Shown here piece after piece: positions 1 to 8,621 of a DNA stretch of 64,000 bases. The stretch lies in contig CAYMEV010000002.1 of the NCBI GenBank assembly GCA_964389675.1, forward strand, positions 1 to 64,000, in the 5' to 3' direction. A program made the translations under genes and the position numbers. Below the pieces are notes generated by a model. It had not been told where the DNA came from. It made no database searches and was given only the letters and a program-made list of their open reading frames with translations. The stretch's first letter is position 1. Each line of letters starts with the position of its first letter. The DNA comes from CAYMEV01 sp964389675 [NCBI: uncultured Candidatus Sumerlaeota bacterium]. GTDB lineage: Bacteria > CAYMEV01.

Positions 1-2430
1 TCTTATAAGAAAAGACGGGTCATCCTTCATCATGAGCAGTATCATTCTGCTTTTTTCAGTATTTTGCTGTTTCAGGCTTCGGGCTGTGATCAGCCTTATT
101 TTCTCAGACGGATTATTAATATAGTTTTTTAATATATTGGATGCTCTATCTGTTTTAATGCTTCCAAGGGCTGATATTACTGTGTAAGTATAAGACTCAT
201 CTTCTAAAAATGGTTCAATTATCTCAGTAAGATTCGGATACTCCAGTTTTGCAAGGAATCCAAGAGATGTTTTCACAACCCGGCTGTCATTGCTTTTTAT
301 ATTTTTTAGAAGGTATTTTAATGAGATTTCCCTGTTATTTCCTATGAAATGATCAATAGCCCTGTATTCCAGCCCTGTGGGGCTGGCAAGCCTGTTTTCA
401 AAAATATACTCAGCTGATTCATCCGGAGTTGAATTCAGCCTTTCCCTTGCATATTTTACCCTCTCTATATTCTCCCCCACTTCCCATTCTGAGGCTATAT
501 TAAAAAGCTCTTCCACTGAATTCACGCTGTCTATCTCAGATCTGTCAAATGCCATGGTATCTGCTTTCCTGTCAGCGTAATCTTCTTTTTGAGCTGAAGG
601 TATGTCAATTCCCAGGCCGAGATAACCATTAGCCCAGGAATCATTATTATTAATATGTGAGGGGTATATGTCATCTCCATTATAGTCCATGAATATTCCG
701 ATACTTCCTGATTCTCTGGACAGGTTTGCATATCCGTAGTTAGTCCTGCTGTTTCTCTCATACTGGTCATTTCCTGACCTTTCAATGAATATTCCGACGG
801 AATTGTTTATTCCCATGCCATTACCGCCATCTATTGAGTAAAAGTCATCACCTTCATCGTCTATAAAAAAACCCACGGCAAAATCATGGCCTGCGCCGTG
901 TCCAGGGCCATAACGGCTGAAATACCTGTCGTCCCCAGCCCTGTTGTATAGAAGGCCTGCTGCAAGATGTATTCCGCTGCCCTGTGCATACTGTACGGCA
1001 TTAAAAAAATCATTCCCCTCAAGGTCAATATGCATCCCAAGGCTGTACCAGTAAGCAGTCCCCTGGCAATATACACCGCCCTGATAGGTATCATTGCCCT
1101 TTTGATCGAACAGTACCCCTGTTCCCCCTCCCCAGTCAGGCCTCAGGCCGAAGCCGAACCCCTGTGACATTGTAAGGAAATCATCAGGCCTTAAAGGGCT
1201 GTGAAAGTATTTTGCTCCTGAATAGTACAGGTCATGCCCTGAACGGTCTATCAGGATCCCTGTCCCCCTGGGTCCTCCAAAGCCCTGGCACATCGAATGG
1301 GAATAGTATATATCATTGCCTGAAATGCTATCAATGATGGAAATCCCGAATGTTCCTGCAGCGAGGGAATATTTCCCCGTTCTGTATGTATCATTCCCGG
1401 ATTGGTCTCTGTGATATTGAAAGCCGAATGATGTGCAGAATGACATGGGTCCTCCATAATATGTATCAGAGCCTTCCATATCAGCAGATATCCCGATTCC
1501 ACCAGTTACACATGCTAATTTGGCAGTTTCCTTATTTTTCCATATATCATCACCCTTCATGTCTATTATCATATAAAAGGGCCTTTCAAAATCTGCTGAG
1601 ATGCTATATAAATGGCTGTCATTACCTGAAGGGTCAAGAAGGAATGAAAAATCCTCTTTATATATATCGTCATTTGATGAACCTATGCCAAATAAGCCAT
1701 ATTCTGTATTCTTTTTTATTACTGTTTCATTTGAGAAGCTTATCTTTTGAAGGTTGCCAGATAAAGCATCATAACCTGCATAAAATACCAGAAATGATCT
1801 TTTAAGGTCCTGCCATACTATTTTATTAATAATTTCATTGAATTCATTAAAATTCATGTTCTCAAAGCTTTTACGCTTTTCATCATCCAAAATATCTGAT
1901 GGTGCTTCTGATAAATCATCAAACCAGATTATGAAGGACAGGTATGTAAGCAGGTCCTTTTCATGAACTGCAAGATTCTTGAAAGCAAGTTCTCTGAAAT
2001 GGGATGATTTTCCAAATACCTCCTCAATATAATTGAATATATCTTCCTCCTTTATATTTTCCCTGCTGAAGAATCTGCTGAAATGGCTGAAGTATTCATT
2101 ATATATATTTGTTCCGGAACCGTTTCCAATATCCCAGATGAAGTCACTAAGAAAAGAAATCAGCATATAGTTTTCTTCTGACTGTATCAGATCATTCAGA
2201 TTATCTGCCAGTGCCGGCAGTTTTAATGGATTATTGAGAATAGAAATTATAGAATCTGTTTTCAATGTGGTATCACTGCTCCAGTCCTTCAGGAAATCCA
2301 GGGCATCCTTTTTTTCACCGGCGTTCTTAAGAATATTTTCTATCTGATTAATGTCCTGTTCAGATACAATTTCCGATAGAAGATTTGCAGAAAGAAATAA
2401 GAACAGCAGAAATACAGCAATTTTCTTCAT
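1..2430 (-). CDS. Large exported repeat protein with C-terminal HEAT-like region (C-terminus beyond window)
   Basis: The frame is open without a stop from the ATG at 2430 to the left edge (810 codons), so the gene is cut by the window. An AGGGG ribosome site precedes the ATG. Residues 1-20 form a signal peptide (MKKIAVFLLFLFLSANLLSE). About residues 60-240 are helical and unassigned. About residues 260-620 hold about a dozen short repeats built around G-N/D-D-x-Y (SGNDTYRTG, SGHDLYYSG, KGNDTYQGG, EGDDFYSID), spaced roughly 25-45 residues and often followed by G-x-G-x-G. This recalls, but is not identical to, RTX-like calcium-binding repeats. From about residue 650 to the edge the sequence looks like HEAT/PBS-lyase repeats (NNREISLKYLLKNIKSNDSRVVKTSLGFLAKL). 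It is probably periplasmic or surface exposed. Function unknown. Confidence 0.8.
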   Translation of the reverse strand, partial: MKKIAVFLLFLFLSANLLSEIVSEQDINQIENILKNAGEKKDALDFLKDWSSDTTLKTDSIISILNNPLKLPALADNLNDLIQSEENYMLISFLSDFIWDIGNGSGTNIYNEYFSHFSRFFSRENIKEEDIFNYIEEVFGKSSHFRELAFKNLAVHEKDLLTYLSFIIWFDDLSEAPSDILDDEKRKSFENMNFNEFNEIINKIVWQDLKRSFLVFYAGYDALSGNLQKISFSNETVIKKNTEYGLFGIGSSNDDIYKEDFSFLLDPSGNDSHLYSISADFERPFYMIIDMKGDDIWKNKETAKLACVTGGIGISADMEGSDTYYGGPMSFCTSFGFQYHRDQSGNDTYRTGKYSLAAGTFGISIIDSISGNDIYYSHSMCQGFGGPRGTGILIDRSGHDLYYSGAKYFHSPLRPDDFLTMSQGFGFGLRPDWGGGTGVLFDQKGNDTYQGGVYCQGTAYWYSLGMHIDLEGNDFFNAVQYAQGSGIHLAAGLLYNRAGDDRYFSRYGPGHGAGHDFAVGFFIDDEGDDFYSIDGGNGMGINNSVGIFIERSGNDQYERNSRTNYGYANLSRESGSIGIFMDYNGDDIYPSHINNNDSWANGYLGLGIDIPSAQKEDYADRKADTMAFDRSEIDSVNSVEELFNIASEWEVGENIERVKYARERLNSTPDESAEYIFENRLASPTGLEYRAIDHFIGNNREISLKYLLKNIKSNDSRVVKTSLGFLAKLEYPNLTEIIEPFLEDESYTYTVISALGSIKTDRASNILKNYINNPSEKIRLITARSLKQQNTEKSRMILLMMKDDPSFLIR

Positions 2431-2632
2431 TTTTTACCCCTATATTAAAATAGAATAAAATACTTTTATTAATAATCCCGTTAAAATTAGAGAACCATGA
2501 TCTTTATGAAATCATCCATAAAAGATTATTCATAGTCAATAATAATCTCTATAAATTATATAATGAAAAATTTGGCACAGTAAGAAAAGGAATGAAGCAT
2601 ATCCAGAGCAACCATTAAAGCTCAAAAAAACT

Positions 2633-3658
2633 TCAGGCCATTTCCAAATAAAAAAGGGCAACCGGGTTTTCCTTGCCCCTTAATGCTGTATCCTCAATTG
2701 GTCTTATCCCATAAAGCGCAGAGGGCTGGATCATCTCAAGAGCATCGCCGGAGACTATAAGATCCCGCTTTGTATCCCTGCATATATCCAGCATTCTTGC
2801 TGATGTATTCATTACATCTCCAATATAGGCTATTTCCTTTTTTAACAGGCCCATCTTCCCTGTTACGACTGTTCCTCCATGGAGAGCAGCCCTGAATCCA
2901 GGGATAAAGCCGTATTTCATTTCATAATGGCTGCGCTTTTTATTCAGCCCTGCCTTTATATCAAAATAACATACCAGGGGAGCTGAATTCCTGCCTGCGC
3001 TCTTTTTATCCCATGTGATAATTGCTTCATCCCCCACATATTTATAGATCCGTCCTTTTGCGGAAGTAACAGGTTCTGCCAGATCACTGAAAAAGTCATT
3101 GAGAAGGGACAGGAATCTTTTGTGGCCCAGCTTTTCTGCAATACAAGTGGAGGCCTTCATGTCAAGGAACATAAACACCCTTTTCTCCTCAAAGGGTTGA
3201 TCATATCTGCCTAAAAGTATGCCGGGAAAGATGTTTTTACCAAGGATAGCGTCAAATATCTCATATATCTGGAATAGCAGACTTAAGACAAAACCAAATG
3301 CCAGGCCCTTTGTTATAAGGCCTGATGATTCCTTAATAATACCGTAGAACATGGAAAGGCTTATCCTGAATGAGTTCAATGCCTCAAAGGAAGTAAATAT
3401 GGAGAAAACAATCAGTATCAGGTGAGAGAGTGCACTGATTAATATGGAAAAAAGAAGATTTGAGCGGCGCATCCTTCTCTCAATAAATAATGAAAACAGA
3501 CTGATATAGATATATGCCTGTATTCCTATTAAAAACCCGAAAATGAAATTTGCCCGGCTGATGCCTGCAAGGAGAAGCAAAAAGGCCCCTGATATCAGAC
3601 CTGAAATAAAAATAGAGGCAGAAAGTGTCGCTAATCTTTCTTTCTGCAGGGCGTTCAT
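2633..3658 (-). CDS. Membrane-anchored class III nucleotidyl cyclase
   Basis: This 341-aa protein has about four to five hydrophobic segments (residues 12-135) followed by one class III cyclase domain (about 158-341), predicted to make cAMP or cGMP at the cytoplasmic face. Visible catalytic residues are the metal aspartates D166 (FLDMK) and D210 (YKYVGD), the substrate-specifying lysine K206, and the transition-state pair N284 and R288 (GDVMNTSAR). The second specificity position, seven residues before N284, is Ala277 rather than the usual Asp or Thr, so the nucleotide preference cannot be read from sequence. With a full set of residues in one chain it should act as a homodimer, unlike the four giant cyclases in this window. 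The next upstream gene (3689-4213) is on the same strand 30 bp away, so the two may be co-transcribed. Confidence 0.88.
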   Translation of the reverse strand: MNALQKERLATLSASIFISGLISGAFLLLLAGISRANFIFGFLIGIQAYIYISLFSLFIERRMRRSNLLFSILISALSHLILIVFSIFTSFEALNSFRISLSMFYGIIKESSGLITKGLAFGFVLSLLFQIYEIFDAILGKNIFPGILLGRYDQPFEEKRVFMFLDMKASTCIAEKLGHKRFLSLLNDFFSDLAEPVTSAKGRIYKYVGDEAIITWDKKSAGRNSAPLVCYFDIKAGLNKKRSHYEMKYGFIPGFRAALHGGTVVTGKMGLLKKEIAYIGDVMNTSARMLDICRDTKRDLIVSGDALEMIQPSALYGIRPIEDTALRGKENPVALFYLEMA

Positions 3659-3688
3659 AAAAATATTATATCCTTGCCGGCAGCTTTA

Positions 3689-4213
3689 TCATTCCCTGCT
3701 GTGCTTTTTGAAAAGCATCTGAAATCCTTTTTCCAGAAGAGCTACCAGCAGGATAATCAGGATGGCCAGCATAAATATGGAACTGCCGAAGACCATCCAC
3801 AGCCTGGTCTTGTGAACTGCCAGAAGGAATATAAAAACTATGGCTATTATGGCCATAAGGCCATATATGCGGTCAAAGCCCGGGATATCATCAAAGCAGG
3901 TATTCCCGGATATGATTATCAGCGTAAGTATCATGGATATCAGGGGAAGGACATATATCAGTATATTCTGGTCAAGAAGGTTTTCCCCTGTAAAGAAAAG
4001 AGTATAGAGAGTAATTAATGCTGAGAATATGCCCGGTATGCACACCCAGTATATGATTAAGCTGTAAATATACTTCCAGGGGCTGGTATTGCCATTTCCC
4101 CTGCCGTGCAGCTTACCCAGCACAAAAGAAAGGGCTGGCGGTATTACGAAGAATAGGATCGAGGCCCAGGCAGGCAGCTGAGCCGCCCAGTTTATAAACT
4201 CCCTTGCTGTCAT
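3689..4213 (-). CDS. Small polytopic membrane protein of unknown function
   Basis: This 174-aa protein has about five hydrophobic segments (residues 14-32, 48-72, 83-100, 118-132 and 143-163) and a basic C-terminus (FKKHSRE). GAGGG lies about nine bases before the ATG. It sits directly upstream of the membrane-bound cyclase on the same strand with a 30-bp gap, so it could be co-expressed with it. I recognise no family motif and propose no function. Confidence 0.6.
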   Translation of the reverse strand: MTAREFINWAAQLPAWASILFFVIPPALSFVLGKLHGRGNGNTSPWKYIYSLIIYWVCIPGIFSALITLYTLFFTGENLLDQNILIYVLPLISMILTLIIISGNTCFDDIPGFDRIYGLMAIIAIVFIFLLAVHKTRLWMVFGSSIFMLAILIILLVALLEKGFQMLFKKHSRE

Positions 4214-4474
4214 AGGAAATATACCCTCTTTTTGATAACCCAGATTTTAGTTTTTTTTGAGATTAATGTCGAGTAAAAATTTAAGGAAGTGCTTCGAAAC
4301 CATAGATATTACGGACAGCAGGACAGCAGACCGGTGGCCTAAAAGCATCAGGCTAAGACAATGACCCTTATCTGAAGAAAAAAAGCATCACCTGAAAATT
4401 CTAACAATATCTTTTCAGCTTCGTAATAATATTGCATAATAATGTATAGATCATTCAAAAAGAGGTTGGATATT

Positions 4475-6262
4475 ATGAATAATAGATTTTTTTCAGTGCT
4501 TTTGATATTTATTCTATGTATGGGTCTTTCTGGTGTGACTGTTATGAGTTCTTCCGGGACGCAAACCGACCTGGTTGCAGTAAATTCAATGTACCTGGAT
4601 ATAATAGAGAAATACAGGATTGAGCTGTATGACTACTTAAACGATTATATTCTTATAGGTGTCCATGCCAGGGATTACAAGCTCCTTGACTCCCATGGTA
4701 TTGATTACATCATTGCTGACAGGGATATTTTGCAGGGGGAATATTACATAGCCAATACCCGGAAGGCCAGGGATTTAAAAAAGGCCCTTGATGGAATTAA
4801 TATTCTTTTCCGGGATGGGAGCGATATCCTAATAAAAGCTGATTCAAAGCAGGCAGAAAAGCTTGCAGGGTACAGCTTCTGGATCAGAAAGCTGTTTTTA
4901 TCCCCAAAGCCGTACATAACACACTCCCAGGATTACAGCACAACTGAGGTCGTTTATGATCCTGTAATAGAGGGTATTTTAAGCAATGTTACCACAGCAA
5001 TACTCTATGACTACACCGGGGGGCTAAGCGGTGAATGGCCGGTAGAGATAGGCGGTTCAGACTATACCATAACCAGCAGAAATTCTTACTATACGGAAGG
5101 TATCCAAAAGGCTACCCAGTATGCCTATGAATTTTTTGAGGATCTTGGTCTGGAGGTAGAATACCATACTTTCTCAGGGCCTGGCGGCAGGAATGTCATA
5201 GCAAAGCAGACAGGCATATTATATCCGGATTCCTATTATATTATATGTGCTCATATTGACAGCATGCCTTCCGGTTCTGTATCCCCGGGGGCAGATGATA
5301 ATGGCAGCGGCTCTGTGGCAGTTATGCTGGCTGCTGAACTCTTTTCCCAGTACCAGTTTGATTATTCCATCATTTTTGCTTTATGGACAGGTGAGGAACA
5401 GGGGCTTGTAGGAAGCTATTACTATGCCCAGGATGCTTACAATGCAGGAATGGACATACAGGGTGTGGTTAACCTGGATATGATCGCCTGGGATACTGAC
5501 AGCAGTCCTGTTGTCCGTCTGCACGCAAAGCAGAGCCAGATACCTGACACCATGGTTCTGGCAAATACAATGGCTGATGTCATCGATATCTACGACCTGG
5601 ACCTGGTAGCGCAGGTAGTCCCCAACGGCCTCAACTACAGCGACCATGCATCATTCTGGAATTACGGATATTCTGCAATACTCGGCATAGAGGACGATGT
5701 TAATGATTTTAATGACTATTATCATACAACCAATGACAGGCTGGTTCACCTGAACCTTGAATATTTCATGGATTTTACAAAGGCAGCCCTTGGAACGGTT
5801 GCTCATTTTGCAGGAATATCTGCAGACAATGCTGAGGTATACCGCTTTTTCAACACGGCAAGGGGAGGGCATCTGTATACTATCAGTGAGATCGAGAGGG
5901 ATTATATAATGAACAACCTCCCTGAGTGGAGCTATGAAGGGCCCAAGTTCCGTGTATATGAGGAGAATACAGCAGGCAGCAGCCCGACTTACCGATTCTT
6001 CAATACAAGGACAGGAATCCACCTTTATACCATTAGCGAGGCTGAAAGGGATGCTGTTATGCAGCTTCCCCAGTGGAACTATGAGGGTATAAAGTTCTAT
6101 GTTCATGCCGGGCAGGAAACAGGGACTATTCCAGTTTACAGACTATTCAACAGCGTTCGGGGCGGGCATCTCTATACCATCAGCGAACATGAAAGGGATA
6201 CCGTTGCAGCGCTTCCCCAGTGGAACTATGAGGGTATATCCTTTTATGTATTTCCCCTTTAG
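4475..6262 (+). CDS. Secreted M28-family zinc aminopeptidase with three C-terminal DUF5648 repeats
   Basis: The start at 4475 is preferred because AAAGAGG lies nine bases upstream and it places a signal peptide (MNNRFFSVLLIFILCMGLSG) at the N-terminus; an in-frame ATG at 4442 has no ribosome site. The product is 595 aa. About residues 25-195 are an unassigned propeptide-like region. The M28 domain (about 240-455) shows the dinuclear zinc motifs H260 (AHIDS), ADDNGSG (273-279), the catalytic pair E307/E308 (GEEQG), NLDMIAWD and YHTTND. Three DUF5648 repeats follow from nucleotide 5837 (YRFFNT-x5-HLYTIS, WxYEG), probably a surface or carbohydrate-binding module. Similar repeats lie at the start of the convergent gene ending at 6426. 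Expected role: release of N-terminal amino acids from extracellular peptides. Confidence 0.9.
   Translation: MNNRFFSVLLIFILCMGLSGVTVMSSSGTQTDLVAVNSMYLDIIEKYRIELYDYLNDYILIGVHARDYKLLDSHGIDYIIADRDILQGEYYIANTRKARDLKKALDGINILFRDGSDILIKADSKQAEKLAGYSFWIRKLFLSPKPYITHSQDYSTTEVVYDPVIEGILSNVTTAILYDYTGGLSGEWPVEIGGSDYTITSRNSYYTEGIQKATQYAYEFFEDLGLEVEYHTFSGPGGRNVIAKQTGILYPDSYYIICAHIDSMPSGSVSPGADDNGSGSVAVMLAAELFSQYQFDYSIIFALWTGEEQGLVGSYYYAQDAYNAGMDIQGVVNLDMIAWDTDSSPVVRLHAKQSQIPDTMVLANTMADVIDIYDLDLVAQVVPNGLNYSDHASFWNYGYSAILGIEDDVNDFNDYYHTTNDRLVHLNLEYFMDFTKAALGTVAHFAGISADNAEVYRFFNTARGGHLYTISEIERDYIMNNLPEWSYEGPKFRVYEENTAGSSPTYRFFNTRTGIHLYTISEAERDAVMQLPQWNYEGIKFYVHAGQETGTIPVYRLFNSVRGGHLYTISEHERDTVAALPQWNYEGISFYVFPL
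5837..6259 (+). repeat. Three DUF5648 coding repeats in the M28 peptidase
   Basis: Three units of about 48 residues start near 5837, 5986 and 6133. Each carries YR-F/L-FN, HLYTISE-x-ERD, and P-x-W-x-YEG. The closest matching block in the window is on the other strand at about 7376-7793, so the two genes hold an inverted pair of homologous segments about 1.1 kb apart. Confidence 0.8.
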
Positions 6263-6295
6263 GAAAGCAAATTCAGGGAAAATATAAACTTAGTA

Positions 6296-6332
6296 AATCA
6301 AAAAGAACCGTCCCTTTTGATCCCTTTTGATT
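6296..6332. repeat. REP-like hairpin with AAAGAACCGTCCC core
   Basis: AATCAAAA (6296-6303) and TTTTGATT (6325-6332) form a perfect 8-bp inverted repeat around the core AGAACCGTCCC. Bases 6299-6319 are a perfect inverse match of 8424-8444. It lies between the stop codons of two convergent genes, a typical site for repetitive extragenic palindromes, and could also act as a bidirectional terminator. Confidence 0.6.
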
Positions 6333-6425
6333 CATTAATTTTGCTAAATGAAATAATTAATGAAATGGGAGTGCAGGGGATAAAGCCTCCTGCATTAAAA
6401 AGTATCAAATAACAATATATGATCT

Positions 6426-7871
6426 CTATTGCCCACTGCGGACCGGCCAGACACTGTAGCTATCACCCTGGGAGTCCGAGTCCAAAAAACCACTGTTCAG
6501 GATTACATAAAATTTTTCCATCGTTAATGCAAACAAAGTGGAAGATGTCCAGTAGCGGCCTGACTGAACACCTATAAAGGGATAACCATCAGGAATCCCG
6601 GGTGCGCATTTTGAACAGTCATAAAGACTGTAAAGCTCTCGCACGTTGGGGAGACGCCAGTCAACATGGCCTGCATGATTCAGTGTATTACACCAGTCTA
6701 TGGCATCACTCCAGTTTTTTGTACCATCCAGATTGGCATTCTTTGCCCAAATAAGGTGGGTAAGGTTATCTGTTACCGTCCCGTCCCCATTATCAGTAAA
6801 CCTCGGCTCAGGCCATATTACCCCCATCTGATAATAACCGTCATCACCTGTTCTATAAACCTGCACCTGACCTGTTTGCGGTACTGGGGCATTACCATAA
6901 GATATACCACGGACCGGCCAGACATAACATATTTCAGGCTTATTGCGACTATTAATATCGACGCTATTGATAATCACATACCACGCACTATCTGTATTGC
7001 AAGCATAGGTGGTTGACGACCAGTAACTATACTGGACATTGTTAAAGGGATGGCCTCCAGGAAGTCCGGGGTCATACGTACCGTAGTCACAGAGGCTGTT
7101 CATCTCTCTAATATTTGGAAGACGCCAGTCATCATAGCCTGCATCATTCAGTGTATTACACCAGTCTATGGCACCATTCCAGTTTTTCCCACCATCCAGA
7201 TTGGCATTCTTTGTCCACATAAGTCCGGTCAGGTTATCTGTTACCGTCCCATCCCCGTTATCAGTAAACCTCGGCTCAGGCCATACTACCCCCATCTGAT
7301 AATAGCCATCATCACCGTCCCTGAAGGATGTCTTCTGCCATGTCCTCGGTATAGGGGCATCATGGTGGTAAGGGTAAACATAAAAGGCTATCCCCTCATA
7401 GGTCCAGTGTGGAAGCTCCATTACTGCATCTCTCTCTATCTCGCTGATGGTATAAAGATGGCCTCCCCTTACATGGTTGAAAAAGCGATATACTGCTGTA
7501 GTGTTTGCTTCAAAGCCTGCAAATACATAATATTTAATACCCTCATAGTTGTAGTGTGGAAGCTCCATTACTGCATCTCTCTCTGACTCATTTATGGTAT
7601 AGAAATGTATACCTGACCGAGTATTGAAGAATCTGTATACAGCACAGGTGCCTACTACCTGGGTTTCATGCACATTAAATTTTATGCCCTCATAGCTCCA
7701 TTGTGGTAGGTTATTCATTATATTGTCCCTCTCTATCTCTGATATGGTATAGAGATGACCGCCCCTCACTGTATTAAAAAAACGATAAACCGGAACTATA
7801 TTAGCGCTGTAAAGATTACCAACAACAATTAAAAAGAAAACAAATAATCCAAATACAAATAACCTTTTCAT
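6426..7871 (-). CDS. Secreted protein with three DUF5648 repeats and two Lcl/DUF1566 domains
   Basis: This 481-aa protein starts at an ATG preceded by a strong AGGAGGG. Residues 1-23 form a signal peptide (MKRLFVFGLFVFFLIVVGNLYSA). Residues about 27-168 are three DUF5648 repeats (YRFFNTVRGGHLYTISE and variants). Two Lcl C-terminal (DUF1566) domains follow, about 185-325 and 335-480. Each opens with FTDNGDGTVTDNLT, holds WRLPN, and ends in VWPVR. Lcl is a Legionella surface adhesin; the domain is common in exported proteins of free-living bacteria. I see no catalytic motif, so an adhesive or substrate-binding surface role is inferred. It converges on the M28 peptidase gene, with which it shares the DUF5648 block. 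Confidence 0.88.
   Translation of the reverse strand: MKRLFVFGLFVFFLIVVGNLYSANIVPVYRFFNTVRGGHLYTISEIERDNIMNNLPQWSYEGIKFNVHETQVVGTCAVYRFFNTRSGIHFYTINESERDAVMELPHYNYEGIKYYVFAGFEANTTAVYRFFNHVRGGHLYTISEIERDAVMELPHWTYEGIAFYVYPYHHDAPIPRTWQKTSFRDGDDGYYQMGVVWPEPRFTDNGDGTVTDNLTGLMWTKNANLDGGKNWNGAIDWCNTLNDAGYDDWRLPNIREMNSLCDYGTYDPGLPGGHPFNNVQYSYWSSTTYACNTDSAWYVIINSVDINSRNKPEICYVWPVRGISYGNAPVPQTGQVQVYRTGDDGYYQMGVIWPEPRFTDNGDGTVTDNLTHLIWAKNANLDGTKNWSDAIDWCNTLNHAGHVDWRLPNVRELYSLYDCSKCAPGIPDGYPFIGVQSGRYWTSSTLFALTMEKFYVILNSGFLDSDSQGDSYSVWPVRSGQ
7376..7793 (-). repeat. Three DUF5648 coding repeats in the Lcl protein
   Basis: Three units of about 47-48 residues carry the same YRFFN, H-L/F-YTI-S/N-E, WxYEG or YNYEG pattern as the M28 peptidase repeats. 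Unit 1 here and unit 1 of the peptidase share long near-identical stretches (ERD-x-IMNNLP-x-WSYEG), which suggests recent module exchange or gene conversion. Confidence 0.78.
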
Positions 7872-8106
7872 ATATCCCTCCTATTTAGATTATGCTTTCT
7901 ATTAGATTATTATAAATCTTTATAAACATTGTATCAATTCTCAATAAGAAAGTAAAGGGTGCATTGATATTAAATTAAAAAAACTGGAATAAAATTGCTA
8001 TTCAACTGAATTATTTTAAAACAGATCAGGATATTTGCAGATAGTAAAAATATAATCCATATTATAATGTAGAGCTGATATTTCCAAAAGGTGCATTTTA
8101 GTTTAC

Positions 8107-8414
8107 CATTTGCAGAGAAGCTGGCAATATACTGGATTCTCTGTCCATAATGCTGTAAGGGTATCAGAGGATAACCCCAATGCCTTATCCAGGCTTGCAG
8201 AATATATAGTGCAACATTCTCAGAGAAGTCCCATAATAACAGATCAAAGATGCATCGCAGTAAAAAGAGGAATAATGAAATACTGGATGCTATTGAATTT
8301 CTCCACAGGGTATGTCTGCATATTCCAGATCCCTATGAGTGCCTTATTAGATATTACAGGTACTATTACAATGCCTGCAGGGGCAAAAGAAAAAACAGGG
8401 ACACAAAGATAATT
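8107..8414 (+). pseudogene. Decayed C-terminal fragment of an IS91-family transposase
   Basis: Two overlapping frames together read as the end of an IS91-type (Y2, rolling-circle) transposase. Frame one, from about 8107, gives GFSVHNAVRVSEDNPNAL and LAEYIVQHSQRSP. After a frameshift near 8250-8280, frame two gives KRNNEILDAIEFLHRV and HIPDPYECLIRYY, then NACRGKRKN. These match the GFSVHN, DALEF and HIPD-x6-RYYG-x-YxNxxRGK motifs of this family. The N-terminal and catalytic tyrosine regions are gone, so it cannot be active. It is flanked on its right by REP-like palindromes. Confidence 0.75.
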
Positions 8415-8422
8415 AATATGAA

Positions 8423-8445
8423 GCAAAAGGGACGGTTCTTTTTGC
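8423..8445. repeat. REP-like hairpin, inverse copy of the 6299 element
   Basis: GCAAAA (8423-8428) pairs with TTTTGC (8440-8445) around GGGACGGTTCT. Bases 8424-8444 are an exact reverse complement of 6299-6319. It abuts the end of the IS91 transposase remnant and the 48-bp repeat tract. Confidence 0.6.
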
Positions 8446-8451
8446 GTCAGC

Positions 8452-8617
8452 AGGAATGACACAAGTGGGAATAAGCAGGATGTGCGAGCCTTTTGTGTCA
8501 GGAATGACACAAGGGGGAATTAACAAGAAGTGTGAACTTTTTGTGTCGGGAATGACACAAGTGGGAATAAGCAGGATGTGCGAGCTTTTTGTGTCAGGAA
8601 TGACACAAGGGGGAATA
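8452..8617. repeat. Tandem 48-bp REP-like palindromes in an alternating A-B-A-B array
   Basis: There are three full 48-bp units (8452-8499, 8500-8547, 8548-8595) and a truncated fourth (8596-8617). Each begins with GGAATGACACAAG and the full units end with TTTTGTGTC, so TGACACAA and TTGTGTC can pair into a hairpin. Units 1 and 3 share the interior GGGAATAAGCAGGATGTGCG and are nearly identical. Unit 2 has a different interior (AATTAACAAGAAGTGTGAAC), and the truncated unit 4 starts like it. This alternation resembles bacterial interspersed mosaic elements made of paired REPs. The tract lies just after the 3' end of the MFS transporter gene. Confidence 0.75.
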
Positions 8618-8621
8618 TCAA

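Noticed and set aside
1350-1805. A 151-codon plus-strand frame inside the left-edge repeat protein
   Set aside because: It is opposite a continuous minus-strand frame with clear GND-x-Y repeats and has no protein-like motif.
4310-4335. GGACAGCA short direct repeat upstream of the M28 gene
   Set aside because: Only two copies of an 8-base motif, with no dyad or promoter context; likely chance.
8452-8617. Possible CRISPR array
   Set aside because: The 48-bp units abut each other and alternate in type; there are no unique spacers and no cas genes.
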